From NCBI GenBank assembly GCA_019245115.1, contig JAFARZ010000095.1, positions 1 to 63,547 on the forward strand: 63,547 nucleotides of DNA, given 5' to 3'. Made by a program: the position numbers and the translations under genes. Origin of the DNA: Streptosporangiaceae bacterium. GTDB lineage: Bacteria; Actinomycetota; Actinomycetes; Streptosporangiales; Streptosporangiaceae. Positions 1 through 7,573 of this stretch are shown here, piece by piece. The notes under the pieces are model-generated. The model did not search any database, was not told the origin of the DNA, and saw only the letters and a program-made list of their open reading frames with translations. How positions within the stretch are numbered: the first letter of the stretch is position 1; each line of letters starts with the position of its first letter.

Positions 1-2
1 TC

Positions 3-665
3 ACCGCCCGCCGCATCCTGGTGGCCACCGGCCTCACGGATGTGCTGCCACAGGTGCCCGGGCTCGCCGAGCACTGGGGGCACAGTGTGGTGCACTGCCC
101 GTACTGCCACGGCTGGGAGGTGCGCGATGAGCCCATCGGTATCCTCGCCACCGGCGCGGCCTCCATCGGCCACGCGTTTTTGTTCCGCCAGCTGACCGAG
201 GACCTGACCTACTTCACCCACGGCACTGACCTGGACGAGGACAGCCGCGCCCGCTTCGCCGCCCGCGGCATCCGCGTCATCGACACCCCGGTCACCGAGG
301 TCGTCAACGACCAGGACGGTGCCCTCGCCGGGGTGCGCCTGGCCGACGGCCAGGTCGTGGCCCGCCGCGTCCTCGCGGTCGGACCGCAGATGCAGGCCCG
401 CACCCAGGGCCTGGAAGGTCTGCGCCTGCCGGTGCAGGACCTGCCGAACATGGGCCGCGGCTTCGCCTCCGGCATGGCCGGCACCACCGAGGTGCCGGGT
501 GTGTGGGTGGCCGGCAACGTCACCGATCCGGCCGCCCAGGTCGGGGCCTCCGCAGCGGCCGGCGCGCTGGCCGGCGCCGACATCAACAAGATGCTGGCCA
601 TCGCGGACACCGACGCGGCGCTCCAGGGGATCGCCGAGGTAAGCGCCAAAGCGGCCACACGATGA
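3..665 (+). CDS. Thioredoxin reductase-like FAD/NAD(P) oxidoreductase, 5' end outside window
   Basis: The reading frame is open from base 3, so the gene begins upstream of the window and only its C-terminal part (about 220 residues) is present. CPYCHGWEV matches the region around the redox-active cysteine pair of thioredoxin reductase-like flavoproteins. GVWVAGNVTDPAAQVGASAA matches the C-terminal FAD-contact segment of that family. ATG near the left end fits the NAD(P) Rossmann region. Such enzymes pass electrons from NADPH through FAD to a disulfide or small-molecule substrate in the cytoplasm. Actinomycetes carry many paralogs, some in natural-product clusters, so thioredoxin need not be the substrate. 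A transporter gene follows about 110 bp downstream on the same strand. The family call is firm; the substrate is unknown. Confidence 0.85.
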   Translation, partial: TARRILVATGLTDVLPQVPGLAEHWGHSVVHCPYCHGWEVRDEPIGILATGAASIGHAFLFRQLTEDLTYFTHGTDLDEDSRARFAARGIRVIDTPVTEVVNDQDGALAGVRLADGQVVARRVLAVGPQMQARTQGLEGLRLPVQDLPNMGRGFASGMAGTTEVPGVWVAGNVTDPAAQVGASAAAGALAGADINKMLAIADTDAALQGIAEVSAKAATR

Positions 666-775
666 TCTCGAAGCCCTGAGATCTCAGCTCGTCACCCTCG
701 CCTCACCTTCACCGGTGAGGAAACCGGTCAGATTCCAGACGGTTTTCAGCCATGCCCAGCAAGCAAGGGAAAAAG

Positions 776-1678
776 ATGAGTACCAGCATCGACCGCGGGG
801 CGCCCGCCTCCGGAAAGAAAGACCCGGGCCTTCGCGGCTCACATGCCGTGCGCTGGTGGGTGCTGGTCGTCATAGGCATGGCACAGCTCATGGTCATGCT
901 CGATGCGACCGTCGTGAACATCGCGCTGCCCCATGCGCAGCAAGACCTCGGCTTCAGCAACGGCAGCCGGCAGTGGGTCATCACGGGTTACGCCCTGGCG
1001 TTCGGCAGCCTGCTGCTGCTCGGCGGCCGACTCGGTGACCTGCTGGGCCGACGTACCCTCTTCGTGATCGGCGTGGCAGGTTTCGGGGCCGCGTCCGTTC
1101 TCGGCGGCTCGGCCGGCAGCTTCGAGATCCTCGTCGCGGCGCGGGTGGCCCAGGGCCTCTTCGCCGCGCTGCTCGCGCCCGCGGCACTGTCACTGCTCAG
1201 CGTGACCTTCACCGAACCGTCAGAACGGGCGAAGGCCTTCGGCATCTTCAGTGCCCTGGGTGGTGCGGGCGGCGCGATCGGGCTGCTGCTCGGCGGCATG
1301 CTCACCGAATGGGCGTCGTGGCGCTGGGTGATGTACGTGAACGTCGCCTTCGCGGTCCCCGCCCTGATCGGTGCATTGCTGCTGCTGGCCAAGCCCGCGA
1401 TCACCAAGAAGCCCAAACTCGACATTCCGGGCATCGTCGTGGTGAGCGCCGCGCTGTTCGCCATCGTCTACGGGTTCGCGCACGTCGAGTCCACCAGCTG
1501 GACCGACCCCGTCACCCTCGGCTCCATCATCGTCGGCGCGGTGCTGCTCGCGGTGTTCGCCTGGCTGGAGACCAAGGTCGCGCATCCGCTGCTGCCGCCG
1601 CGACTCGTGCTGGACCCGGACCCGCGGTGGTTCATTCATGGCGGCAGCTTGACCAGAGAGGGATCGCTCATCAACTAG
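776..1678 (+). pseudogene. Truncated DHA2-type MFS drug exporter
   Basis: The N-terminal part matches 14-helix major facilitator antiporters: MLDATVVNIALP in helix 1, GRLGDLLGRR in the helix 2-3 loop and several further hydrophobic helices. The start at 776 is preferred over 752 because an AAGGGA ribosome site lies just before it. Homology seems to run to the segment ending RLVLD (about base 1617). The tail that follows is unrelated, so about 300 residues stand in for a protein of usually 450 to 500. The second half of the transporter is missing, and the break coincides with the 3' end of the opposite-strand nucleotidyltransferase gene. An intact copy would export a toxic compound using the proton gradient. 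This one is almost certainly non-functional. Confidence 0.8.
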
Positions 1679-2425
1679 CGCAGTCATTCCCGGGCCGTCT
1701 TGCGTGGAGAACAGGGAGCGGATAATAGCAGGCACCTCGGAGCGGGTGCTGCGCTTAAAGTTGGACGGTACTACACTTGCCGCGGATGCGATCTCCAGGC
1801 ATCGCCAGATGTCTGTCATATCCGTAGCCCTGCGCCGTACCTGCGTTGCGGAGGCCTTAAGAACGAGAGCACTCAATTCGTCCGCGAACGGCAAGGCCGC
1901 TTGCGTGATCTCACCGTTCAGACGCTTCAGCTCGAGTGTCATGCTCACGGCAGACCTGGCTACAGCTACTGCCAGGCCGGGAACTTCGGTAGTGAACAGG
2001 TCGTCGCTGACCTTAACATTGTCGCGGGCATGACTCGTGTATGCAGGGATAAGCACATCAATGATTGCCTGACGCGGCGCGCTATCCACCCCGATCACCT
2101 TTACCGGAATATCGGAGATGTCGCGGGCAAACCGGTTTCCAGCGACCTGGCCGTAACCTGCAGCTCTCAGACGGCCCGGAAGCTGATGGTCACGAGCTAC
2201 GACTGGAGGCACACCGAGATCCGCATCGCCAGTCTCCCGGTAAAGATGAGCCCCGAGCCTCCATCTCGCCGCGAGGACGGTTATCACGTGACCGCCTATA
2301 ACGCGATAATCTGCGGCATCATCACCAATGACACGCGAGAGGTCAGCTAGCGCCACGAAGCCGAGATCGTCGGCAACCGATTCCGCCGACAGAGAGACCT
2401 GGTTCAGGGGTGCTTCAGTAGCCAC
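1220..2425 (-). CDS. AbiEii/MenT-like nucleotidyltransferase, C-terminus run into antisense transporter
   Basis: The first 265 or so residues look like a nucleotidyltransferase of the AbiEii/AbiGii toxin type. There is a glycine-rich segment YRVIGGHV, and ETGDADLGV carries the Asp-x-Asp metal site of the polymerase-beta fold. Family members act as toxins by adding nucleotides to tRNA or other targets. The GTG start at 2425 overlaps the last 22 bases of the upstream regulator, so the two are translationally coupled, as in toxin-antitoxin pairs. From about base 1640 onward the frame is simply the antisense of the truncated transporter and is arginine- and glycine-rich. The native C-terminus has therefore been lost and replaced by about 140 unrelated residues. 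Activity is uncertain. Confidence 0.6.
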   Translation of the reverse strand: MATEAPLNQVSLSAESVADDLGFVALADLSRVIGDDAADYRVIGGHVITVLAARWRLGAHLYRETGDADLGVPPVVARDHQLPGRLRAAGYGQVAGNRFARDISDIPVKVIGVDSAPRQAIIDVLIPAYTSHARDNVKVSDDLFTTEVPGLAVAVARSAVSMTLELKRLNGEITQAALPFADELSALVLKASATQVRRRATDMTDIWRCLEIASAASVVPSNFKRSTRSEVPAIIRSLFSTQDGPGMTALVDERSLSGQAAAMNEPPRVRVQHESRRQQRMRDLGLQPGEHREQHRADDDGAEGDGVGPAGGLDVREPVDDGEQRGAHHDDARNVEFGLLGDRGLGQQQQCTDQGGDREGDVHVHHPAPRRPFGEHAAEQQPDRAARTTQGTEDAEGLRPF

Positions 2426-3222
2426 TTATACAGTTCCTCTGCCGCCTCGATACGGTCCGCCCGACCAAGGTCATGCAGATCCCAGACCATCTGGGCCGGA
2501 TCTGCCAGGCCGATCTCGGCCCCCTGCGCCTCGGCCGCCACAGGGGGTGGTGCAGGAAATACCGAATGATCCTTCGGCATGCGAACGACGACGTTCGCGT
2601 CGTGCTGACCTTGCGCTTGGACGAGCCCGAGCTCAGAGGCGGCTATCAGCCGTCTCACATACCAGATGACCTTGCTCGGCCGGCGCCAAGCCAGGATGAG
2701 ATCAGGCCCGACATCTGCGGACACGGCCAGCTCAGGCCCCAACACACCAGCGGCCCGGACAGTCACGTCTGTAACCGGGTCCAGGGTGTAAAAGTATGCC
2801 TCCGACCCTCCCGGTCCCGGGTATTCGGCTAGAAACCGGTCCAGCAGCGCCTTCTGGTCGGGCCGCCACCGCCCGCGCCCCGCCCTATCAACGAGGCTGA
2901 GATCCTGCAGCTGGTGGAGCACCTGTGAAGCACGTGCCTGAGAGACCCCGGCTCGAGCAGACAGGGCCGTCGCGCCGGGCTCTTCGCCTTCGCCGCCGAA
3001 GCGGATCAGCGCCCGGATGATCGCAAAGCTTCCCGATCCTGTTGGCAGCGTCCTGCCGAGGTGCCGCGGGACCGATTGCGTGCGTCGCTGCCTGAAGACC
3101 AGTCCCGGCGCACGCAAGTCGAAGTCTCCCTGGCCGTCGGCCCATGACCAGCCAGCACGCGTGAGCGCCGCCCCCAGCGCCTCGGGCACAAAGGGCACAA
3201 CAAGCGAGAGGACTACCCTCAT
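2404..3222 (-). CDS. AbiEi-like winged-helix regulator (probable antitoxin)
   Basis: About 272 residues starting MRVVLSLV at 3222; the open frame extends further upstream but only as antisense of the integrase remnant. Near residues 80 to 140 there is a winged-helix DNA-binding segment (ATALSARAGVSQARASQVLH, then LSLVDRAGRGRW). The C-terminal half resembles the globular region of type IV antitoxin/regulator partners of AbiEii-like nucleotidyltransferases. The gene is immediately upstream of such a nucleotidyltransferase and overlaps it by 22 bases. It probably represses the pair and may neutralise the toxin. The promoter must lie inside the integrase remnant on the other strand. Partnership rests on gene order; the antitoxin role is inferred. 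Confidence 0.6.
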   Translation of the reverse strand: MRVVLSLVVPFVPEALGAALTRAGWSWADGQGDFDLRAPGLVFRQRRTQSVPRHLGRTLPTGSGSFAIIRALIRFGGEGEEPGATALSARAGVSQARASQVLHQLQDLSLVDRAGRGRWRPDQKALLDRFLAEYPGPGGSEAYFYTLDPVTDVTVRAAGVLGPELAVSADVGPDLILAWRRPSKVIWYVRRLIAASELGLVQAQGQHDANVVVRMPKDHSVFPAPPPVAAEAQGAEIGLADPAQMVWDLHDLGRADRIEAAEELYKWLLKHP

Positions 3223-3227
3223 CGCAG

Positions 3228-3544
3228 GCGAGGCGTGGGAGGACAACGACCTGGCGTTCTGCACCCGGATCGGCACCGCGCTCGAAGCGGGCAACGTCCG
3301 TCGAGCGTTCCGTGCCATCACCAAGGCCGCCGGCATCGGCGAGGACTGGACACCACGCGAACTCAGGCACTCGTTCGTGTCCATCCTGAGCGACAACGAA
3401 GTCCCGATCGAGACGATCGCCGACCTGTGCGGCCACAAGAGCACGATCGTCACGCAGAAGGTCTACCGGCACCAGCTCAAGCCCGTGATCACCAAGGGCG
3501 CTGTCGCCATGAACACGATCTTCGCCACGAAGAAGACAGCCTAG
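3228..3544 (+). pseudogene. Tyrosine integrase C-terminal remnant
   Basis: This frame encodes the C-terminal third of a phage-type tyrosine recombinase. It contains RELRHSFVSILSDNEVP (the H-x-x-R box), LCGHKSTIVTQKVYRHQL with the conserved His and catalytic Tyr, and an end ATKKTA comparable to the GEAKTA end of the intact integrase at 49564-50943. Everything before about residue GEAWEDND is missing and replaced by the divergent antitoxin gene. It stops 52 bp before the left attachment repeat, as the intact integrase stops 67 bp before the right repeat. This placement points to an older related element at the same tRNA, now mostly deleted. Confidence 0.8.
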
Positions 3545-3596
3545 AAGCCGTGGCTCCCCGTTTGGCTCCTCCGGCGAGACAGACTTTCGAAAAATC

Positions 3597-3641
3597 GTGG
3601 AGCTTAGGGGATTCGAACCCCTGACCTCTTGCATGCCATGC
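3597..3641. repeat. Left attachment site: 45-bp copy of tRNA-Ala 3' half
   Basis: These 45 bases are identical to 51011-51055. They correspond to the tRNA-Ala(GGC) gene from the discriminator base back to the anticodon loop, on the minus strand, followed by unrelated sequence (ctggcg). It is a partial tRNA and not a gene. Such a repeat is the expected product of site-specific integration by a tyrosine recombinase into a tRNA 3' end. It marks the left boundary of the 47-kb element. Confidence 0.9.
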
Positions 3642-3746
3642 CTGGCGAAATCGTCTGGCGAGGTCGCGCGAGGTCGAGTTATCGCAGGTCAGCGGCGTGA
3701 TGGACGTCTGAGTACGTCGCTCACCCGCTGGCGCTGTCGGGAGTCG

Positions 3747-3766
3747 TAGTCACTGGGTTAGTCACT
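3747..3766. promoter_or_regulatory. Left arm-type repeats for integrase/excisionase
   Basis: TAGTCACT occurs at 3747-3754 and again at 3759-3766 (12-bp period), about 105 bp inside the left attachment repeat. The same two 8-mers at the same spacing sit at 50963-50982 inside the right end. Paired short direct repeats flanking the core are typical arm-type binding sites of tyrosine integrases or their excisionases. Function is inferred from position and symmetry. Confidence 0.55.
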
Positions 3767-3897
3767 GGTTTCCGGGCCTTCCTGAAGGTCAGGTACGGCG
3801 TGGAGCCTTGTCCCGTCCGTGGCTGGACGCCGCAGGGAACAATTGGCCGCTCTTATGAAGCGTCCATGATCACTAACCGGCAGTGTACAGATATTCT

Positions 3898-4051
3898 TTC
3901 CCAGCCAGCCGAGACGCGCGGCCGACGCAGCACTGTGACCTCCTGGCGCCAGCACCAGCAACTCGGCGTTCTTGGCCACCGACGAACGCATGGGCAGCCC
4001 ATCCACCCGGCTCAGCGGACGAACATCAAGATGCAGCAGCCGTACCGTCAC
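3898..4051 (-). pseudogene. IS3/IS481-like transposase N-terminal fragment
   Basis: Read on the minus strand from 4051, the frame gives KNAELLVL. After a one-base shift it gives RQEVTVLRR. Together these resemble the AELLVLRHEVAVLRRQ segment near the N-terminus of IS3/IS481-type transposases with an rve integrase domain. The catalytic domain is absent, so this is a relic about 150 bp long. Identification rests on this one short motif across a frameshift, so it is tentative. Confidence 0.4.
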
Positions 4052-4235
4052 ACACCAGCGATCGTGTCAGCCCAACCGGCCACCAAGGCTGCCAACTCAA
4101 AGGCCAGCGTCTATGCCCTGTTTGGAACCCCACAGGGCTCGGTCGGCCTGCCGACGACGATGTCCATGGCCTGCTCGACGTCAGCCAGCCGCAGTTGGTC
4201 CAAATCATGCGTAGCCCGCTGGACCGGACAGCTAG
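4052..4235. other. No gene seen (rest of the left-end gap)
   Basis: Between the left attachment site and the first gene of the element (3642-4235) the only recognisable items are the arm repeats and the transposase fragment. The remaining open frames are short and have no convincing start sites or protein-like composition. Confidence 0.5.
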
Positions 4236-5078
4236 CTAATTCCAGGCAGGTGCACGCTGAAGGTGAAGAGCGTGCGCAGCAATTAGTGCCTGCGCTGCCC
4301 GGTCGGCCATTACGCCGCTTAGTTGTGTTCCTAGCTGCAACGCACGGAGTGTAAGAACCTGTGCGGCTATCGCCGCAACGATGGGGTCGCTGGAGCTGAG
4401 GAAGGATTCGCAACTGAGGCCGGCCAGGTCGTTCGCCTCCAGGCGGCGCCCGTTGTGCAATTCCTCGATGAGTTCTTCGATGCGCGTGCGCAACGGAGCG
4501 GTTGCCTCGCTTGCTGCCCACCGCAGGTACGGAAGCTCGCGCAGGCCCATCGCCACCACGACAATCTCTGCCATCTGTCGTACAGCTGGATCGGGATTCA
4601 GCAATTGGTGTGCCTGGCAGACGGGGATACAGGTGCATACCTTGTTACAGGTACAGATGTAACCTCCACCTCCTCCATTATCGGCCGGGGATCCATCATC
4701 GGTGGGAGATCCGTCATCGGTCGGGGATCCGTCAGGTGGAGGGGACCCCAATCCGCTATCTGAGGGAGACCCTGACCCATTATCTGAGGAGGATCCAGAT
4801 GAGGTGCCGGACGGGGACAAGGGAGAGGAAGAGTCATCATGGCACGCGCTGAGCAGGAGGGCCAATGCGACCGATGATGCGATACCCGCGCCGAGGAAGC
4901 CGCGCCGCCCGGACTCCGCTGACCATGGTGGTCGGGTGATGGGCACAACCTCGATCGGCCCGGCGGAGCCGTTGTCGTAGACACGCTGGATCTCGTAGTG
5001 CGGCGCGGGCTGGGGCGCCTTGGGCCGGTCGTTCGCGGGGCGCCTCGGCTCAGGCCAGGGCAACATGACATTATTCAT
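4236..5078 (-). CDS. Cys-rich Tat-type lipoprotein, candidate radical SAM substrate
   Basis: A 280-residue protein starting MNNVMLPW. The ATG lies 10 nt after GGAGG and inside the end of the radical SAM gene (8-nt overlap), so the two are coupled. Residues 58-79 form a twin-arginine signal (RRGFLGAG, hydrophobic run) ending in a lipobox LLSAC with Cys79. A long Ser/Gly/Asp/Pro linker follows, including tandem GSPTDD repeats. Next comes a glycine-led cysteine cluster GGYICTCNKVCTCIPVCQAH (Cys142, 144, 148, 150, 154). The rest is helical with no recognised domain. The CxCxxxCxCxxxC cluster next to a SPASM enzyme suggests thioether-type crosslinking or another modification before export. The protein family was not recognised, and the substrate role is inferred. 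Confidence 0.7.
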   Translation of the reverse strand: MNNVMLPWPEPRRPANDRPKAPQPAPHYEIQRVYDNGSAGPIEVVPITRPPWSAESGRRGFLGAGIASSVALALLLSACHDDSSSPLSPSGTSSGSSSDNGSGSPSDSGLGSPPPDGSPTDDGSPTDDGSPADNGGGGGYICTCNKVCTCIPVCQAHQLLNPDPAVRQMAEIVVVAMGLRELPYLRWAASEATAPLRTRIEELIEELHNGRRLEANDLAGLSCESFLSSSDPIVAAIAAQVLTLRALQLGTQLSGVMADRAAQALIAAHALHLQRAPAWN

Positions 5079-6426
5079 TCTTGCCTCCGTGGATCGCGCA
5101 GGGCTTGCGCTCCTGTCCGTCGCGCCAGATGAGACCACCGGATTCGGCGATGCGGGTGAGGAGCTGGTCCTTCACCAGTTCCCGGGTGATGTGGCAGCGC
5201 TGCGATCCGGCGAACTCGCCCCGTCCATTCGTCGCGAGCGACTTGTGATAGCAGTCGCCCGCGCAGTTCCACTTGGCAAAGCACCCATTGCAAAAGGGCC
5301 GGTGCTCGACACCCAGCCCACGCAGCCGGTCGAGCGCGTCCATGTCGAACGTGTATCCGCCGGGCCCGGGCGAACCGTAGAAAAAGACGTCCGCGAACGG
5401 GTTCTCTTCGGAAAACGCCTCGAAGCAGGCCGACACGTTCCCCGACGGGCTCAGGCAGAAATTGTCCTGCGTGACACCGCAGAAGTGGTTGGTGAGTGTC
5501 CCGACCCTGGCTGCGCTGTAGACAAGCTCATGACCGAAGCGGGCAGCCCGGCTCTGGGCTTCTCGATAGGCGGTAATGAACTCCTCGGTTTCGGCGTCTG
5601 CCCTCCCCTCGTGCCGTCCAAGCTGATATGCGGGTTCCACCTGCACGCGCATAGGTGTGAAGCGGGACAGGATGAACTCGATGGAATCGGGCAGCAGCGG
5701 GATCTGCTCGGCGGTGACGGTCACCCGCACGGCGTAGTGGTAGCCGGCGTCAGTGAAGCGGCTCATTGTATGCATGACGCGGTCGCTGGACCCGGTGCCC
5801 CGGATCGTCGGCCGGTGCTTGTCGTGCGCTTCGGGCAGACCGTCGAACGACAGGCTCATACCGCCATTGAGGTTGGCGATCATCCAGTCGATCTGACGGT
5901 CGGTGAATACGCCGTTGCCGGCGGCAGCCGCGATTACCTTGAGGTCACCAGCCCGCTTGCGAGCATACGCCAGTGATTCGGTCATGAGGTTCCAGTGGAC
6001 GCTCGGTTCCCCGCCGCCATGGTAGTTCACACCTGCGAACGGCGCGCCTTCACGCCGGGCATTGCCGATGACGAAGTCGATCCCCCGTTTGGCAACATCC
6101 ATTGTCATATACGTGGCGGGACTGTCGCCCGCCGAGGCATAGCAGTACGTGCAGCGCAGATTGCACGCTGTCGTCAGGAAGAGCGTCACCTCGGTCGGCG
6201 ATGGGCTACCCCTCTTTTGGGTAATGGGCAGGCGAGGCTGGCCCAGCAGGATGGCTTCACGAGCGAGCGCAACCACGCTCTCATCCCCGCCCTCACCGGA
6301 CACGACTTCCGAGAGCGCTGCCACGAGGCCCTTCTTCGCGGCGAAGGCAACGCCGTGCAGCGGTGCGTACACCAGATACGCTTCGTCTTCCAGCGGGATC
6401 GCAAATATGTCTGAAGTTGCATTCAA
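5071..6426 (-). CDS. Radical SAM/SPASM peptide-modifying enzyme
   Basis: About 451 residues from a TTG at 6426, chosen because GGAG sits 7 nt upstream and the product then begins NATSDIFAIPLED, as SPASM maturases usually do. An ATG at 6525 is possible but lacks a ribosome site. CNLRCTYC (Cys88, 92, 95) binds the catalytic 4Fe-4S cluster, and YHGGGEP follows as the glycine-rich SAM-contact motif. The C-terminal third has the cysteine pattern of a SPASM domain with auxiliary clusters (FCGVTQDNFC, CFEAF, FCNGCFAKWNCAGDC, RCHI). Such enzymes install C-S or C-C crosslinks in ribosomal peptides or protein partners. The Cys-rich lipoprotein coupled to it is the obvious candidate substrate. Confidence 0.88.
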   Translation of the reverse strand: MNATSDIFAIPLEDEAYLVYAPLHGVAFAAKKGLVAALSEVVSGEGGDESVVALAREAILLGQPRLPITQKRGSPSPTEVTLFLTTACNLRCTYCYASAGDSPATYMTMDVAKRGIDFVIGNARREGAPFAGVNYHGGGEPSVHWNLMTESLAYARKRAGDLKVIAAAAGNGVFTDRQIDWMIANLNGGMSLSFDGLPEAHDKHRPTIRGTGSSDRVMHTMSRFTDAGYHYAVRVTVTAEQIPLLPDSIEFILSRFTPMRVQVEPAYQLGRHEGRADAETEEFITAYREAQSRAARFGHELVYSAARVGTLTNHFCGVTQDNFCLSPSGNVSACFEAFSEENPFADVFFYGSPGPGGYTFDMDALDRLRGLGVEHRPFCNGCFAKWNCAGDCYHKSLATNGRGEFAGSQRCHITRELVKDQLLTRIAESGGLIWRDGQERKPCAIHGGKNE

Positions 6427-6706
6427 CGAATTGCTCCAAGCTACTCGTCGTCGACCCTCACTGCTGCGGCTATCGACATGCTGTCGCGGCTCGCGAGGTT
6501 TTCTCAGTAAACATGAGCGAGTCATTCACTGCATTCGCCCAGCAGTGCAGATACGCGGGCATAAGCACGGCATTCGCAAGACGGCGTTTGAGGCCGTAGA
6601 GCGGAAGCGACGGATCGGACCGGTGCAGCCTTCCGGATCAGTTTCTGCACCATATCTGGAGGTTGAGTTGGCATACCGATTCTTTCACCTTATGGATTCG
6701 GCAGGC

Positions 6707-7573
6707 TCACGGCATGAGGTGACCGAACGCCGCGTCGATGAGCGCGCGTATGACTTGCGGATTGATCGCCGATTGCTGCGGCGCCGGACCGTCGCGAAAG
6801 GTCCATGTGGAGACCGTTTTGCCGTGGCTAACGAATTCGCCATGCACCACCAGATCGACCGTGTCACCGTTGCCGATGCCCAGATAGGTGAGTGGTCCGT
6901 CCAGCAGCGCCCTGTCGCGGTACCTGAGTTCGTATGCGAAACGAACGCTTACGATTCCGCCGTACCTCGACTCACTGTCCCGCAGATTCAGCGCCTTCCG
7001 GACCAGGCCGGACAACTCCGAACTAGTGACTGTCGACGGTGCCGCCAGCACGTGCGACACCGACAGCGCCTGGTTGCGCACGTACAACTCGATTGGGTGG
7101 GCGTCATCGGAGTATCCGGTGGCGTCTGGGGCGGGATAAACTGGCGTGCCGACCTCACGGTCGCGGTGCCACGTGGCCACAAGTCCCGCCACGGTCGTGT
7201 CCCAGTCGACGAAGGCGTCCATGTACTTGCGGGGCGCTAGGAGCAGCGGCAACTCAGTTTCGTCCAGCCGAATGACGAACAAGAAAGACCGCTTCTCCTT
7301 CAGATCGCGGAACAATGCAGCGGTCCACTCCACTTCGACCCAGCGGCGGTCCGGGGTGTGGCGCGACCACAGGAGGACGCAGTAGCTAGACCGGGTCAAG
7401 ATCTTGTTAATCACAATGAGAAGGTCTTCACCTGGCAGGATGCTGTGCTCGTCCACGAACGCGTCGAATCCGCGGGCCGCCAGGTCATCACGGAGTCTTT
7501 TGGCCTGCGGCCGATCTTCCCCGGCGAACGAGAGGAAGACCAGCGGCTGGTCGTGGTCGATGCGGTCAGTCAC
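6707..7573 (-). CDS. TIR-domain protein with ubiquitin-like C-terminal domain
   Basis: A 288-residue protein with a GTG start that overlaps the end of the CHAT gene by 8 nt. Residues 8 to 125 are a TIR domain: PLVFLSFAGEDRPQAKRL, then DRRWVEVEWTAAL, whose Glu next to Trp matches the catalytic glutamate of TIR NADases. Residues 185 to 260 look like a beta-grasp, ubiquitin-like fold (SVRFAYELRYRDRALLDG, then GNGDTVDLVVHG). The protein is probably a cytoplasmic effector that cleaves or cyclises NAD when triggered. It is the last gene of the lipoprotein-CHAT operon and probably acts downstream of, or is processed by, the CHAT protease. The TIR call is firm. The ubiquitin-like tail is judged by motif only, and the effector role is inferred. 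Confidence 0.85.
   Translation of the reverse strand: MTDRIDHDQPLVFLSFAGEDRPQAKRLRDDLAARGFDAFVDEHSILPGEDLLIVINKILTRSSYCVLLWSRHTPDRRWVEVEWTAALFRDLKEKRSFLFVIRLDETELPLLLAPRKYMDAFVDWDTTVAGLVATWHRDREVGTPVYPAPDATGYSDDAHPIELYVRNQALSVSHVLAAPSTVTSSELSGLVRKALNLRDSESRYGGIVSVRFAYELRYRDRALLDGPLTYLGIGNGDTVDLVVHGEFVSHGKTVSTWTFRDGPAPQQSAINPQVIRALIDAAFGHLMP

Noticed and set aside
4690..4790. Short tandem DNA repeats
   Set aside because: They code for the GSPTDD linker of the Cys-rich lipoprotein and need no other explanation.
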